NCBI GenBank assembly: GCA_019915135.1
Contig: JAHLMK010000001.1
Coordinates: 2,852,001-2,916,000 of the forward strand
Direction of reading: 5' to 3'
Source of the DNA: Strobilurus pachycystidiatus
Taxonomy: Eukaryota > Basidiomycota > Agaricomycetes > Agaricales > Physalacriaceae
DNA length: 64,000 bases
The translations under genes and the position numbers were made by a program. Of the stretch, positions 33,684 to 44,601 are shown in pieces (position 1 is the stretch's first letter; each line of letters opens with the position of its first letter). The notes below the pieces were generated by a model. It worked only from the letters and a program-made list of their open reading frames with translations. It did no database searches and was not told the DNA's origin.

Positions 33684-34379
33684 GATCGAAGAAGTGCCCT
33701 GGTCGCTCAACCGCTTCGAATTAGCTCCCGTGAAAGGTGAATTCTGACAATGCTGTGTTATATGCGCTACTTTACTTTTCATCACTCAAGCATGGACATC
33801 AGAACAGACCAAACCGATTCCATGACTTATGAAGCAATGCGAGGAGTAGGCGGAGTGGTGGGATTGGGAGCATGTATGAGGTGAGGTTGGTTGGGGAGGG
33901 AGGAAGCGAGGGGGGTGAGGGAGGCCATCCACGTCGCGAGCGAGTGCAAGTTTGACAACAGTCCAGCGGCAATTGTGCACTGCCTCCAAGCGCTGGATAT
34001 ATCGCCACATTAGAACCTACAAATTGCTTCTCATCTCAACCAGGGCGGGGTGGGTACACACGCAAAGAACATGCAGCTCGTCTCGCCGTCGTCACCGCAC
34101 ATCCTGCATGACGTTCTTGCAAATGATGTACATGGCTGGGCAGTCACAACCACTTCGCCACTTCATTCTGCGAGTATATCTGAGCCAATGACGAGACGCG
34201 TGAGGGCCCTATAATTTATGATGTGCAGGAATTTGTTTCCACAGATAAAAACAAAATACAGCAGGAGCTGAGGACCACTTTGAGCTTGGGTTCATTGTTA
34301 GCGCTCAGCGTTCAACATCGGTCTGTTCATGGTACAGTAGCCTCTTGAGTGCCATATTCATCTCCACCTGTCAGCTCGA
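33684..34379. other. Intergenic region between LINE and NTAQ1
   Basis: About 700 bases of unique sequence with only short overlapping frames on both strands, one purine-rich stretch (33,870-33,930), and no recognisable gene or RNA. It is probably the 3' flank of NTAQ1 plus the original spacer. Confidence 0.45.
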
Positions 34380-35181
34380 CTAATTATCATCAGCGTCTAA
34401 AGTTGCTGGCTTAACAAACCGGGCCTTCAGCCTAGAGAGATCATAAACCTCACCGAATGTCACCGGTGTATCACACATCGACACGAAGCTTTCCATCAAG
34501 TTTGTCCCCCCGGATGCCTCTCCGAGGATGGCTGGATATGCTGGTGGTGGTGCATGATATTCCCCGTTCGGCCCCAACTAAAGATTCGTGATCTGTTGAG
34601 AGAACTGCGCTGTGGATACTTGACTTCTCACCATGTGCGATCTGTCCGAACAGAACTTCTGCAAGTATACCGCTGCAGGAACTACACGGAAAAGACTGGA
34701 ACCCTTCAGCTTCCAATGACAAAGATTAGTGTACAGTTTATGACCATTACTGACCACAAATATGTTGATGGGACGCTGTCGGCAAATGTGCAATCCAAAT
34801 AAGTCATCACGGGCATTGGGGTGGGTATCACCGAGTCGAAGTCATACACCCAACCGGACGAGCTGGAACTTGAAGTGCTGCATAAGAGCAGAATAACATG
34901 ATAATCCCAGATGACAGGCTGGCCATATTCCCGCGCTGCTCGCTGGTTCCAGAGGGCTACCTAAGTCATAACTCAATCAATCGCACACCCATGGGATCCG
35001 TGTGACCTCCAACCCCACTGACCGTTTTTGACTCATTTGAGATGAAGACGATTTCTATAGCCCAGTCTTCTGAAGACAATGAACGTGTAAAGTGTGATGC
35101 AAGAAGAAATATGTTTTCTTCGCACCAGCACTTTGTGTACGCAGCATTCTGAGGAAATTCGGGTGGCACCGGCAGAGTCAT
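34380..35181 (-). CDS. NTAQ1: Protein N-terminal glutamine amidohydrolase
   Basis: NTAQ1 deamidates N-terminal glutamine to glutamate in the Arg/N-degron pathway. Four exons (35023-35181, 34751-34960, 34632-34709, 34380-34577) give 214 residues, near the human 205. Family marks are YTKCWCEENIFLL with the catalytic cysteine, the His/Asp pair in VIWDYHVILL and WVYDFDSVIP, YLQKFCSDRSHM, and PNGEYHAPPPAYPAI before SFVSM. The second intron needs a GTAATG donor to keep phase. Fungal NTAQ1 is patchy: S. cerevisiae uses the unrelated NTA1 instead. Confidence 0.92.
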
Positions 35182-35318
35182 GGTGATGGTGTTGGCCGTT
35201 CTGATGTAAGATTGATGACGCCGCGTCGGAGCGCAGGCCATACCCTTGCCCTTGACTTAAGTAAGTAGCACACTTGATACTTACCTCTACCTGCATCCTA
35301 CCCTCCAAATCTTTATCT

Positions 35319-36300
35319 ATGTCTCTGGGACATCGCCACTCCCATCATTCTCATACTTCTCATTCTCATCATGCTCGCTCGCTGTCAAGGTCTTCAACAA
35401 CAAGCAGCAGCCGCATCCGCTCGCCCTCTCCATCTTCTCGCCCCACGCAGACCTTCCACGCCAAGACCCTGACTCTACCCACTCCGGCTCTTGTCGAGTC
35501 GGTGGCGGGAGCTGCGCATTACTCGGGCGCGAAAGTCGATTCCGCTGAATCGCCCAAACACGCGCCAGAGCGGCGGCGGTCATCATTGGAGACAGGCATC
35601 AAGGCAGACCACCATCGTGTCATGGCCGATCTCCAAGAGTTGTACTGCTGTCGACCTACGCCGGAGATATTCGAACGTTCATGGACGGAGGATGCTGTGT
35701 TTGAGGTGTGTATCAGCTCACGCGTCGCCGTTCCGATCATCTCTGACGCCGCAACCCAAGGACCCGTTCACCGTGTGTAAAGGATTTCACGAATACGCCG
35801 CCCAGGTGAGTCTGCTTCATCCCGACTCTGAAACACATGCTTATTCTTCCAGTGGTATGCAATGGTATGAATCATATTCCAATGCAGGTGTTGACGCTAT
35901 CCTTACTGTCATACAGCCGAAGGTCTTCTCCAAGTCTGTGACCCTCTCGACCCGTGTTATGAGCTCGACAAGCTCCCCCAATCGTCTAGTCTTTGCGCAA
36001 ACACAGGAATACACCTACCGGCATTTTGGACATAAGAAGGTGCGCCGTGATTTCACACCTGGTCCGCCTCGTGTCCATGCAATCTGGGCATGGCCGCTCC
36101 GGGTGTCATTACAGTAGCTGATAGCCGTTTGGATTCAGGTCTTCGAGTCCATTATCGTAGTGGACCTGAACGATGATGAGAAAATCGTGAAGGTTAGTGA
36201 CCAGTGTGAGGGGAAGCATCCGACGTGGTTTGGGTCGCACATGTTGAGGCGGACGAGTGCAAAGGTTATACCTTGGCTTGTCCATGTTCCCAAGAAGTGA
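35319..36300 (+). CDS. NTF2-like fold protein of unknown function
   Basis: Five exons (35319-35705, 35761-35805, 35853-35864, 35917-36039, 36139-36300) give 242 residues. A histidine/serine-rich start (HRHSHHSHTSHSHHA) is followed by a domain of the NTF2/SnoaL kind: DLQELYCCRPTPEIFERSW, AVFEDPFTVCKGFHEYAAQW, LVFAQTQEYTYRHFG, ESIIVVDLNDDEKIVKV, WFGSHMLRRTSAKVIPWLV. Fungal members are common and uncharacterised. Exon 3 is a 12-base microexon and the last intron is 99 bases. No catalytic function can be read. Confidence 0.8.
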
Positions 36301-36582
36301 CTCGACGGTGACTCATGACTATGTGATTGTATATCTAGGATGCTTTGTTAATTGTACGGACTGTTGTTGTAATATAAGTAAGTTGCCGGTTTAGTTTGGC
36401 TGTGATGTCTCCCTATGTCTCCCTGCGCGTGTTGTTAGATCTGGAACCATCTATTTCCCAGGTGTAGAGTTCGGCCACACAATTGCCTCAAATCATCCAC
36501 CGACTTGTTCAATGTCCACTCGCTTCATTGGCACATTATATTACGAACATCCGACTCTCAGCAGTGCACGTCGCATCGTGAA

Positions 36583-37654
36583 TTAAACATCGTAGCATAG
36601 GGCTGACGCACTTCCCAGTTGTCTTCTTATGTCGAAATGATCGACGTCGTGCGCTAGGCGGATTTATCAGGTGAGAATATGACAAGAGGTGTGATACGTA
36701 CTGTCCTCAACCTCGCCCCAACGCTCAATCTGACTCGATACTTCGACGCGAGAGGCAAGAGACGCTTGCTCGACGTTGATGAACTCTTTCACGAGGGCCA
36801 AAGCAATCAGTATTGACTTGGTGCTATAGGTGGCGCGTTCCATAGCTACGCACATCAGAAAAGGGCTAGATCATAGAGTCAATTGACTTACCAGCCAACT
36901 GCCATTTGTTCATTTTCCTGAGCTCCGCTAGAATTTTTTGTTTGGTCTCTTCGGGCTGAGAGTTGGCTAATATCGAGTCGAACAGTTTGACCTCAAGGCC
37001 CAGAGTCTCGCGAGCCCATTTGAGGATGGGATCCCAATGTTCTTTCTGAAGCCTCACGAGCTGGTCGGGATAGTCCTCGTGAAAGCTATGAATTTAGTGC
37101 ATCTTCAAGTGACGTTGTCGAGGGAGCATACCAGATTGTGTCCGTGTCTAGGTAGTCCAGGAGAGCTTGACAAACTTCTTCGCGAGTGCTTTCGTCGTTG
37201 AACGCGTCAATTGCTCGACAAACTATTGATGTCTGTGACGTGCAGCATGAGTAACACACGAGTAGGAAGACCGACGGAAACGTACGACGGGGAGCGCGTG
37301 GTGTTTGATGACCGTCTCTTGGTGCTCCCACTCAGAAGCGACCAAAGTAGCTACCAGTTTTTTGTGCGCGGGTAGAAGTAGTATGTTCCCTTCGGGAGTC
37401 TTGAGTGCCATCTTGTCCAGAGTGACTGCAATATCGTTTCCGCGCTCTTGCATGCCAACGGTCTTCCAAAATCGTTTCAAGGTGACTTCGGCACCTTCGG
37501 AACGTATAGTTGGTCAAGTCGCGTTCAAAGAAGGGAGGTGAGCGAGCTCACGATTCATCTCGGTGGCGGGAGGCCCATCAACAACGTCCGCTGCTGTCTG
37601 TAGGCGCCGTATATTCCAGCAGCGTTGCAGGGACCGCGTCGAGCGTGACAACAT
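36583..37654 (-). CDS. ATP12: F1-ATPase assembly chaperone ATP12
   Basis: ATP12 binds the free alpha subunit in the mitochondrial matrix during F1 assembly. Six exons (37552-37654, 37286-37494, 37132-37232, 36892-37085, 36702-36845, 36583-36653) give 273 residues. The N-terminus is a basic, arginine/serine-rich presequence (LSRSTRSLQRCWNIRRLQT). The family core is RFWKTVGMQERGNDIAVTLD, LLPAHKKLVATLVASEWEHQ, HWDPILKWARETLGLEV and EVSSQIERWGEVEDTHD. It diverges from TEL2 with 114 bases between starts. Confidence 0.93.
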
Positions 37655-37768
37655 CGTCGAAGTAAGCGGAAGAGTTGAAAAGTGATCGAATTCGGCCAAG
37701 CCCGCCCAGGTCCGGCTGTCCTTCTGCCACCATACTCAGCTGCGACATTAATTCCATCTCCAACCTCT

Positions 37769-40700
37769 ATGGACCATGGCGGTGATGAGCCTGTACGCGA
37801 AATAATCAAGCAACTACAGGCGCCAATCTCGGATGTTTCCGCTGTAATCTCCCTTCTATGTGGACCCCTTGACTCTCTCGGTCTTTTGCCTCCTCGCTTT
37901 CGGCACCAGAATTCCAATCCCCTTCCACGTGGCGCAGTTGTCGTTCGCAAGCACGTTCCCGGTATTCAAAGAGCCATCCTCGAGCAGATATATCCAACAT
38001 GGGAACCATTACTTCGCGAAAATAACTCCATTACTCTTTTGGAACAGTACTTTTGTCCAGACAGCTTTCACTACGCTCTCGATACTTCCGGATCGATTGC
38101 CTTGGAGGCATTCTCGACGATACTATCGACGCGCCTTTCCCCGCGATCCATATCGATACTACTCAATCTGACCAAGAGCTATCCCATTGATCGATTGCAT
38201 GCCGCCATCTTCTCCTCACCCAATACTGTGGCTCACTCGGAAGCCATTTGGGAAGACTGTGTTCAAAACATCGTTTCTGTCCCAGCCAAGGTGGCTAACT
38301 TTGTCGGTATTGGCGACGTCCCAACTCTTCTACAGCAAGGAGCTTATTTCAACCACCTTGCGACGCGATGTGAGAGTCTTGTAGGGTCCTTGTCTCTCAA
38401 CGCGAAACGTAACTCCGGTCAGTTTTGACAATTATTGCCATCCATCGACAATGACCTGACGCATCGCACAGCACGCTTGGAATCCTTGACATATCTTTGC
38501 ACCAAACTAGTGACGCTGGGCCTTTTCCCTCCGAGTCCTCCAGAACTGCCATCCCAGTCGTCCTTCTTCCAAGTTACATTACCTTCCATTCGCCGCAGGG
38601 TTATGGTGGACGACGATGCAGACTATAGTTCATTCTGGGCTCAAGTGATCTTTGGAATCCCATCAGCACTTGCAGTGCAGGGCATCTTGGCTTCCCTCTT
38701 TGGGAGTTTGAATGTCGAGAATTTTCTTTTTGACGATACCCCGCATCGGAGAGCGCTCGTCAAGCAGGAGTCCTTATTTCTCGAAAAGTTTCTCGGAGAT
38801 CCTGCACTTTTCACATCAGAGCAACTCGACGTTGTCTTCTCGGTCCTATTGGGACGCGAGTTCGACGAAACACACGCGCGTGTATTTATCTGCTGGCTCT
38901 CCGGCAGGAGAGACACAATCGGTGGGATCACTTCATTGCGTCGCCGTTCGCCGATAATTGACAAGATTGTAGCCCTGGAAAAATTCACGAGCGAGGTGAT
39001 ATCGACCTGGGCGTCGCCCGAGCACGTTAAGCATTCGTTACTGTCTCGTCATCGTTGTGAGTTGCGTACTATGACGGGAGGATTGGCGCTGAAACGTTCG
39101 CAAGATGTTACCTCCCTCCTCATACAAGCCATATCGTACTTTGAGCATGGATCTTCCTGCATCACATCCCTGTCAACAGATGCTCGATTTATTGGAGGTG
39201 TCACAGCATACATCAACCATATGGACCCAGTCGTTCGTCGATGTGGGATGCTGACTGCAGAGGTCCTGGCTTCGTTCTCTGGCAGGAAGTTAAATTTTGA
39301 GGTCTGGGACGGCCAGGAGGCAGACAAAGTCTGGGCTAGATCTCTTAGAAAACTTGCGCTCGCTCGCGACGCGGATGCCGATCTTTCGGCTGTAATGGAC
39401 GAAGACGAACCAGGGCCTGGAGACTCGCCACTCTCCGAAGAAGAGGCGACAAAAGAAGAGGCGATTCGGCAAACACCAACATCATCCATCGTTCTCAACG
39501 ATGCAGCCTACGACTCTGACGACTCTGTGACAGGATACGCTTCCTCTTCGTCATCGCGATCCGCATCTCCAACCCCGTCGGAGCTCGAGGAACGAGAAAA
39601 GGATCCATCTCTGAACGCAACGACGAAGAAAGTTCAGCGGCCAGTCTATCTTGCCCAGCTCGGAGAGCTTCTACGCGGCTCAAATGCATTCAATGGAAGT
39701 GATAGTGCCCATGAGGCAGATCGCATGGAAATGGCTCTCACACACGGCGAAGATCTCATTCGACGGAAACGAGATTTTGGAACCGAACTCGGTGAGTTGA
39801 GCCCATTACTGTCTGTCTATTCCAAGAGCACTGATGGTGTTCCTACAGCGGAGAATGCTGTCAACATCGTCTATGGCTATCTCAATCTGTCAAATAAATT
39901 TGATCTGAAGGACTTCGAGGCCCAATGTCAAGGTGCCTTGGTCGCCCTTGTCGCCGGAAGTCCTCAGAAGGCCGCCCCGTAAGTTAAATCTGATGCATCG
40001 TGATCGTGAGGCTCATTCAGAGCCTGACAGTGCCCTTGTTGAAGAGTTCTTCAAGAATCAATACTCCATAGAGCAAAGACGTATGATGCTCAATGCCCTC
40101 GTATTAGGCGCACAGGAATTGAGTGGCCAACCCAAATGGGCAGCGTTTCCGAGCAAAAGCCTTCCTCCGGCGTTGCATGCCAAGTATGAACAACATCTGA
40201 TTTCCAGTGGACCTGTGCCTGGTCTTCTCTCCGATGTGATTCGCTCAGTGTATGAGCCGGAGAGGAAGAAATTCTCTAGCGGACAGACGGAGACGGACCC
40301 CGCACGGAATCGACGGTTGCATATACGAAAAGGCCCGCTAGTTGTAGTGGAAGAGAACAAGCCAGAAGTTGGGATGAAGCCTGCACCGACTTTCACGCAG
40401 GTCGCAGCGGAATACTTCCTGGGACCACTATTGAATCGCTTCTGGTTGTTCCTTAGAGATGAGCAGACACGGGAGGATCGTACGGCGCACCTCAAAGGCA
40501 GGCAGCAGTATTATGGGGCAGGGACAGGTCTCATTCTCAACCCCATCATCCTGCGGTGCTTCCTGAACGCACTCAGTGTCCTGCTGCACTTGGCCCGCTT
40601 CGCGCCAGAGTGGTCTGCAGTACTCGCTCCGGATGCGTTGGAATTGGCTGTTACGGTTGGAACGAAACCTGTCTCTCGATTGGAGGAGGAGGAAGCTTCG

Positions 40701-41012
40701 GATGCAGACAACACGAGCAGTGCAAATAAACAGGCATCGATTTTGACGGCAGTCTTGGAGCTTATCCTCATTATTCTTGACTCTGCGTTGGATCTCGATG
40801 GAGGAAAGTCCTTGAGCTTGGAGCACGCTTCCCTCGTGTTAGGAATAAGCGAATGGGCTACTACTCTCTTGGGCCATCTTGATAGCGGGATGAAGGCGCA
40901 AGGCAGCGGGGGTTCGGCAGAAATTGGTCTCCCAAGAGCGTGCGCGGGTGTTGTTGTGAAAGTGGACTACATGATTTCCAAGTGGCGAAGATCTATGATT
41001 GACATTATCTAG
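37769..41012 (+). CDS. TEL2: Telomere length regulation protein TEL2
   Basis: TEL2 is part of the TTT co-chaperone (TEL2-TTI1-TTI2) that matures PIKK kinases such as ATM, ATR and TOR with HSP90. Four exons (37769-38417, 38472-39791, 39849-39978, 40031-41012) give 1,026 residues. It is almost all alpha-helical repeats. An acidic serine-rich linker (39,400-39,620; VMDEDEPGPGDSPLSEEEAT) suits the CK2-type phosphosites known in TEL2. The C-terminal conserved domain includes FDLKDFEAQCQGALVALVAG, VEEFFKNQYSIEQRRMMLN and YFLGPLLNRFWLFLRDEQTR. Exons are unusually long for this window. Confidence 0.93.
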
Positions 41013-41152
41013 TGTACAAGCTCAAATGTATAATAATGTACGCTTTCTGTAGGCTTCCAAGCATAACGGGGAATTACGGGGTTGTGATTGGCTGGCTCCA
41101 CGTGGGGCTCGGACTTGCAGAGAACGTTCAATCCGGGTCTGTGTGCTCAACG

Positions 41153-42124
41153 ATGTTCTCCGCGCTCTCCCCTCGACTGGCGTCACGCACCTTCTCCCGG
41201 GGCTTTTCAACGACATGCTCACGGCGCTCTGATGCCTTGTTTGTGGTACGCAAAGGCGCTACTTGTAGAGACGTCCAGCTCAGATCCAACAGCACAGGGA
41301 CACGGATTACAACAACCCCAAGGTACGCTCAGAGGGACAACTTTGGCGCAGCTACCTAACTCTTCCGCTAGATTCCATTCGCGTTCGATGCAGAGAACAA
41401 GAAACGGGCGGACGACATCATATCAAGATACCCGTCGCAATACAAGAAAGCAGCAGTCATACCACTTCTCGACTTGGGGCAGCGTCAGAACAAGGGATGG
41501 ACGAGCATTAGCGTGATGAATTATGTCGCGAAACTACTGGAAATGCCTCCAATGCGGGTCTATGAGGTGGCCACTTTCTATACCATGTTCAACAGGTGCG
41601 TCCTGGTTTTCTCCAGCTCGAGGACCCGCATGACCGTTGACCAGGGAGCCTATTGGAGAGCACTTTGTTCAAGTGTGCACCACTACACCATGCATGCTGC
41701 GTGGATCGACCGACATTCTCAAAACTGTGTGCAGTCATCTCGGCGGTATACATCCTGGCGAAACCACGAAGGATGGCAAATTTACTGTGGTGGAGGTGGA
41801 ATGCCAGGGCGCTTGCAGCAATGCCCCCATGGTGGTTATCGGCGATGACTTCTACGTGTGTTCAATACCTCTCGTTCTCATTCGCGTTCTGACGTCCCCG
41901 TAGGAGGATTTGACGCCCGAATCGACGAAGAAGATCCTTGAAGCCTTTGCGAAGGGTAACAAACCCAAGCCTGGTCCTCAGACTGGCCGACAAACCAGCG
42001 AAAACTCCGCTGGATTGACATCGCTCACCACCAAGGTCTGTCTGTTCTTCTACGGACAAGTCACATTCTGATATGCCAATAGCCGTATGGACCCGGTGAA
42101 CACTGTACTCCAGAGTTTGCATGA
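41153..42124 (+). CDS. Complex I 24-kDa subunit (NDUFV2/NUO-24)
   Basis: This subunit carries the [2Fe-2S] cluster N1a in the mitochondrial NADH dehydrogenase peripheral arm. Six exons (41153-41245, 41293-41322, 41372-41595, 41645-41855, 41904-42035, 42083-42124) give 243 residues. A mitochondrial presequence ([15 protein letters not shown]) precedes HRDTDYNNP. Cluster cysteines are Cys127 and Cys132 (VCTTTPC) and Cys169 and Cys173 (CQGAC). [20 protein letters not shown] and [11 protein letters not shown] are diagnostic. It is convergent with the bestrophin-like gene, 107 bases apart. Confidence 0.95.
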
Positions 42125-42231
42125 TGTGATAGAAGTCTTGAACAGGTCGTGAATATACATTATTTTCAATACGTGTGCAAGTAATGCCAGGCACAAGTTG
42201 TCCATTCGCATAGTGCATCTGAGCTCCCCTT

Positions 42232-44371
42232 TTAGTCGTCCCCTTCGCCGTCGTCGTAGCCGTATGCACCTTCGCTCATTTCCGGCAAATGGTGAATAGT
42301 GAAACTGTCAAGACCGTTAAGTCTCGTACATCAGTCGCTCAGAGTGAGTGACGCACTTGATCTCTTCCTTCAAATCGTGGCAAAAGCGGTCTACATTCAC
42401 AGTTCGAGAGGTTACAGATTCCACAGACAAAATACGCACCGAGAGGTAAATCGCTAGCGTCTTCACCTGTACAAAAGGTCAATACATGCTCGTCGTGAGA
42501 TAGATGACAATTGAACTAACCGAAAGGCATCTCAATCTCGTCGGCAATTCCTGTAATGGTATTAGCGAAGATCTAATGCCCTCATCCTGAAGCTTGCACC
42601 CTCTACGCCCATAAAGGTGAATGCGACGACAGTTGTGATAGGTATTGTTGCCCAGGCCAAATCGTTAACGAGCGTAAGAGGCAATGCAAAAAGATACAAA
42701 GTAACACATTGCTTGAGATGGATGCCATCTGCGGGGAGGTTAGCAATAGGCTATCGAAGACCGTGCAACACACAAGAAACTGGGATGGGAGTGTTAGCCA
42801 CCCTTTCCATCGCTGTCATTTGATCGACCATGCTCTGAACCCTACAAATGGAGCGTTGAGCGGGATGTTATAATTACAGCCTCACAAATTACTTACAATG
42901 CACTCATTGCATTGGTACCTGTAGACGCATGAAGTCAAGTACCACAATTCATAGAATGGTAACGCGCCTGCAGGACCAACAGTCTCCAGGAAGCCACCGC
43001 GTCGAAAGTAGAAAAGCATTCGCGTGATTTCGTGAGCAATTCTGGAGAATAAACAGTAAGCGTCATCATGAATACGAGGTGTGTATATCTCCTACACGAG
43101 GGGAAGGGGCAAGGATGCCTCTACTTCCGGATAGAAGTCGATTGTGCGATGGTCCAACAAAGGTGTAGTAGGACCCGCGAGACGCTGTTTGCTCCGCTTG
43201 GGTCGAACTCTCTTCGTGGCATCACCCTTTGTAATAATGGTGCCATCTGGTGATGCACGACCACTGGTAGGCGTATCTTGTCCAGTAGCCATTCCATCTC
43301 TGATGAGACTCGCGTCCAGTGAAGTGTTCCGTGTCGCAGCGTAGGAGTTTATTGCATCGCTTTGATGGTGATATTCAGCCTCGATGAAGCGAGTGAACGA
43401 TGCCGGAAGAACACCCTGATAGTCATCCCAGAAGATACCGTCCTCGCCGCGAAGGTAGTGCTTCACAGAATAGGCGAAAGCGAGGCATAACTGCAGCGCT
43501 TCTACTTTGCGACGACGGAGTTGCGATGCAGTTATAGGTGCAGCGGATGATTTGCCTTTGGGGTCCTGATCCGGAGGAGGTAGAGCTGTGTTGACCCATA
43601 TTTGACGCGACAGACTGCGGATGTTAGAGGTCATAGTGGCAAAGGACTTTCTTCCTTCCCAATAGCGATCATATGAGGTTCTGGAACAAAGTCAATCGCC
43701 GCTCGCGGCAGTCGGAGCAACTCACGAATTTCTAGGTAAGGACAGAATGAGAACAGTGACACAATGCTACGAATGAGACGCACCTGAAGACAAGGATGAG
43801 GCCAACGACGACAGAGAGCAGCGGAACAATGGAGTTCGTCAAAACTAGCTTGTAGCCTTTGGACCATGCTACGGTAACGAGAGTGGCGAATAAGGTGACG
43901 GTGATAACGGGTCCCACAATTCGACTTATTATCTATACGGCAGCAGGGCGAGTTTAGTACAAGTCAAACAATAGGCTAGTAAGAGGACACTTACACTACC
44001 TTTGATCCGAAAGACATCCGGAAGCCATGAATACTGAAGCCAAGTGAGTTTGGTTTCTGGCAATAGTGAATGCAGATTTCCTGACCCGTCGGAGGTGTCT
44101 TCTCTTAATCCTGGGCTGGCAAGAATGGTAAGGCAACTGGGGCATGGAGTATGTAGGTACTTGGCAGCGTACCGTGAATTTTGGGACGAGAGACGCGAGG
44201 GAGCTCTTCATAGTAGCGGGCATATTTGTGCGTCCTTCCAGGTAACCAAACAAGATAGACCCCAAACCTGAAAGCCCCTGGTGGTCGCAACAGGTATAAG
44301 ATGGTAACACTTCCAATCAACACGTCTAACCAGCGCGGGTGATCGGGCCGTTGCTTAGTCACTACCCCCAT
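42232..44371 (-). CDS. Bestrophin-type anion channel
   Basis: Thirteen exons (44173-44371, 43995-44056, 43784-43932, 43726-43731, 43096-43680, 42968-43041, 42897-42918, 42774-42841, 42600-42728, 42521-42550, 42440-42466, 42357-42390, 42232-42304) give 485 residues. Membrane helices are visible at IVGPVITVTLFATLVTVAW and IVPLLSVVVGLILVF, followed by the family string YDRYWEGRKSF. Later marks are FLETVGPAG, SMVDQMTAMERVANTPIP, VSYGIHLKQCVTLYLFALPL and EGIADEIEMPFG, which ends in the acidic DASDLPLDRF segment. Fungal bestrophin-like proteins (UPF0187) are probably chloride channels. The exon joining VFR to STSYDRY is a 6-base microexon, and the intron after exon 6 starts with GC. The first ATG is uncertain. 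Confidence 0.9.
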
Positions 44372-44601
44372 ATAAAATGAGCGTACTTGAGTAGTCCCAT
44401 CTTAAACGTAGTTCAGTTAATGGCGAGGACGGTAGAGTATCTGGGTAAAAAACCAAGTCCTACGCGAGAGGTATACAAAGTCATTCTAGAGAAATGAAGA
44501 TATTCACTGTGGCGTGCGCAAAACGCGAGTGCACGTGATCTTGTTTGGTCAACGCGACTTCAGCTTCTCGATCGATTCTGTGATCTCTCCTCGCAACGAC
44601 C

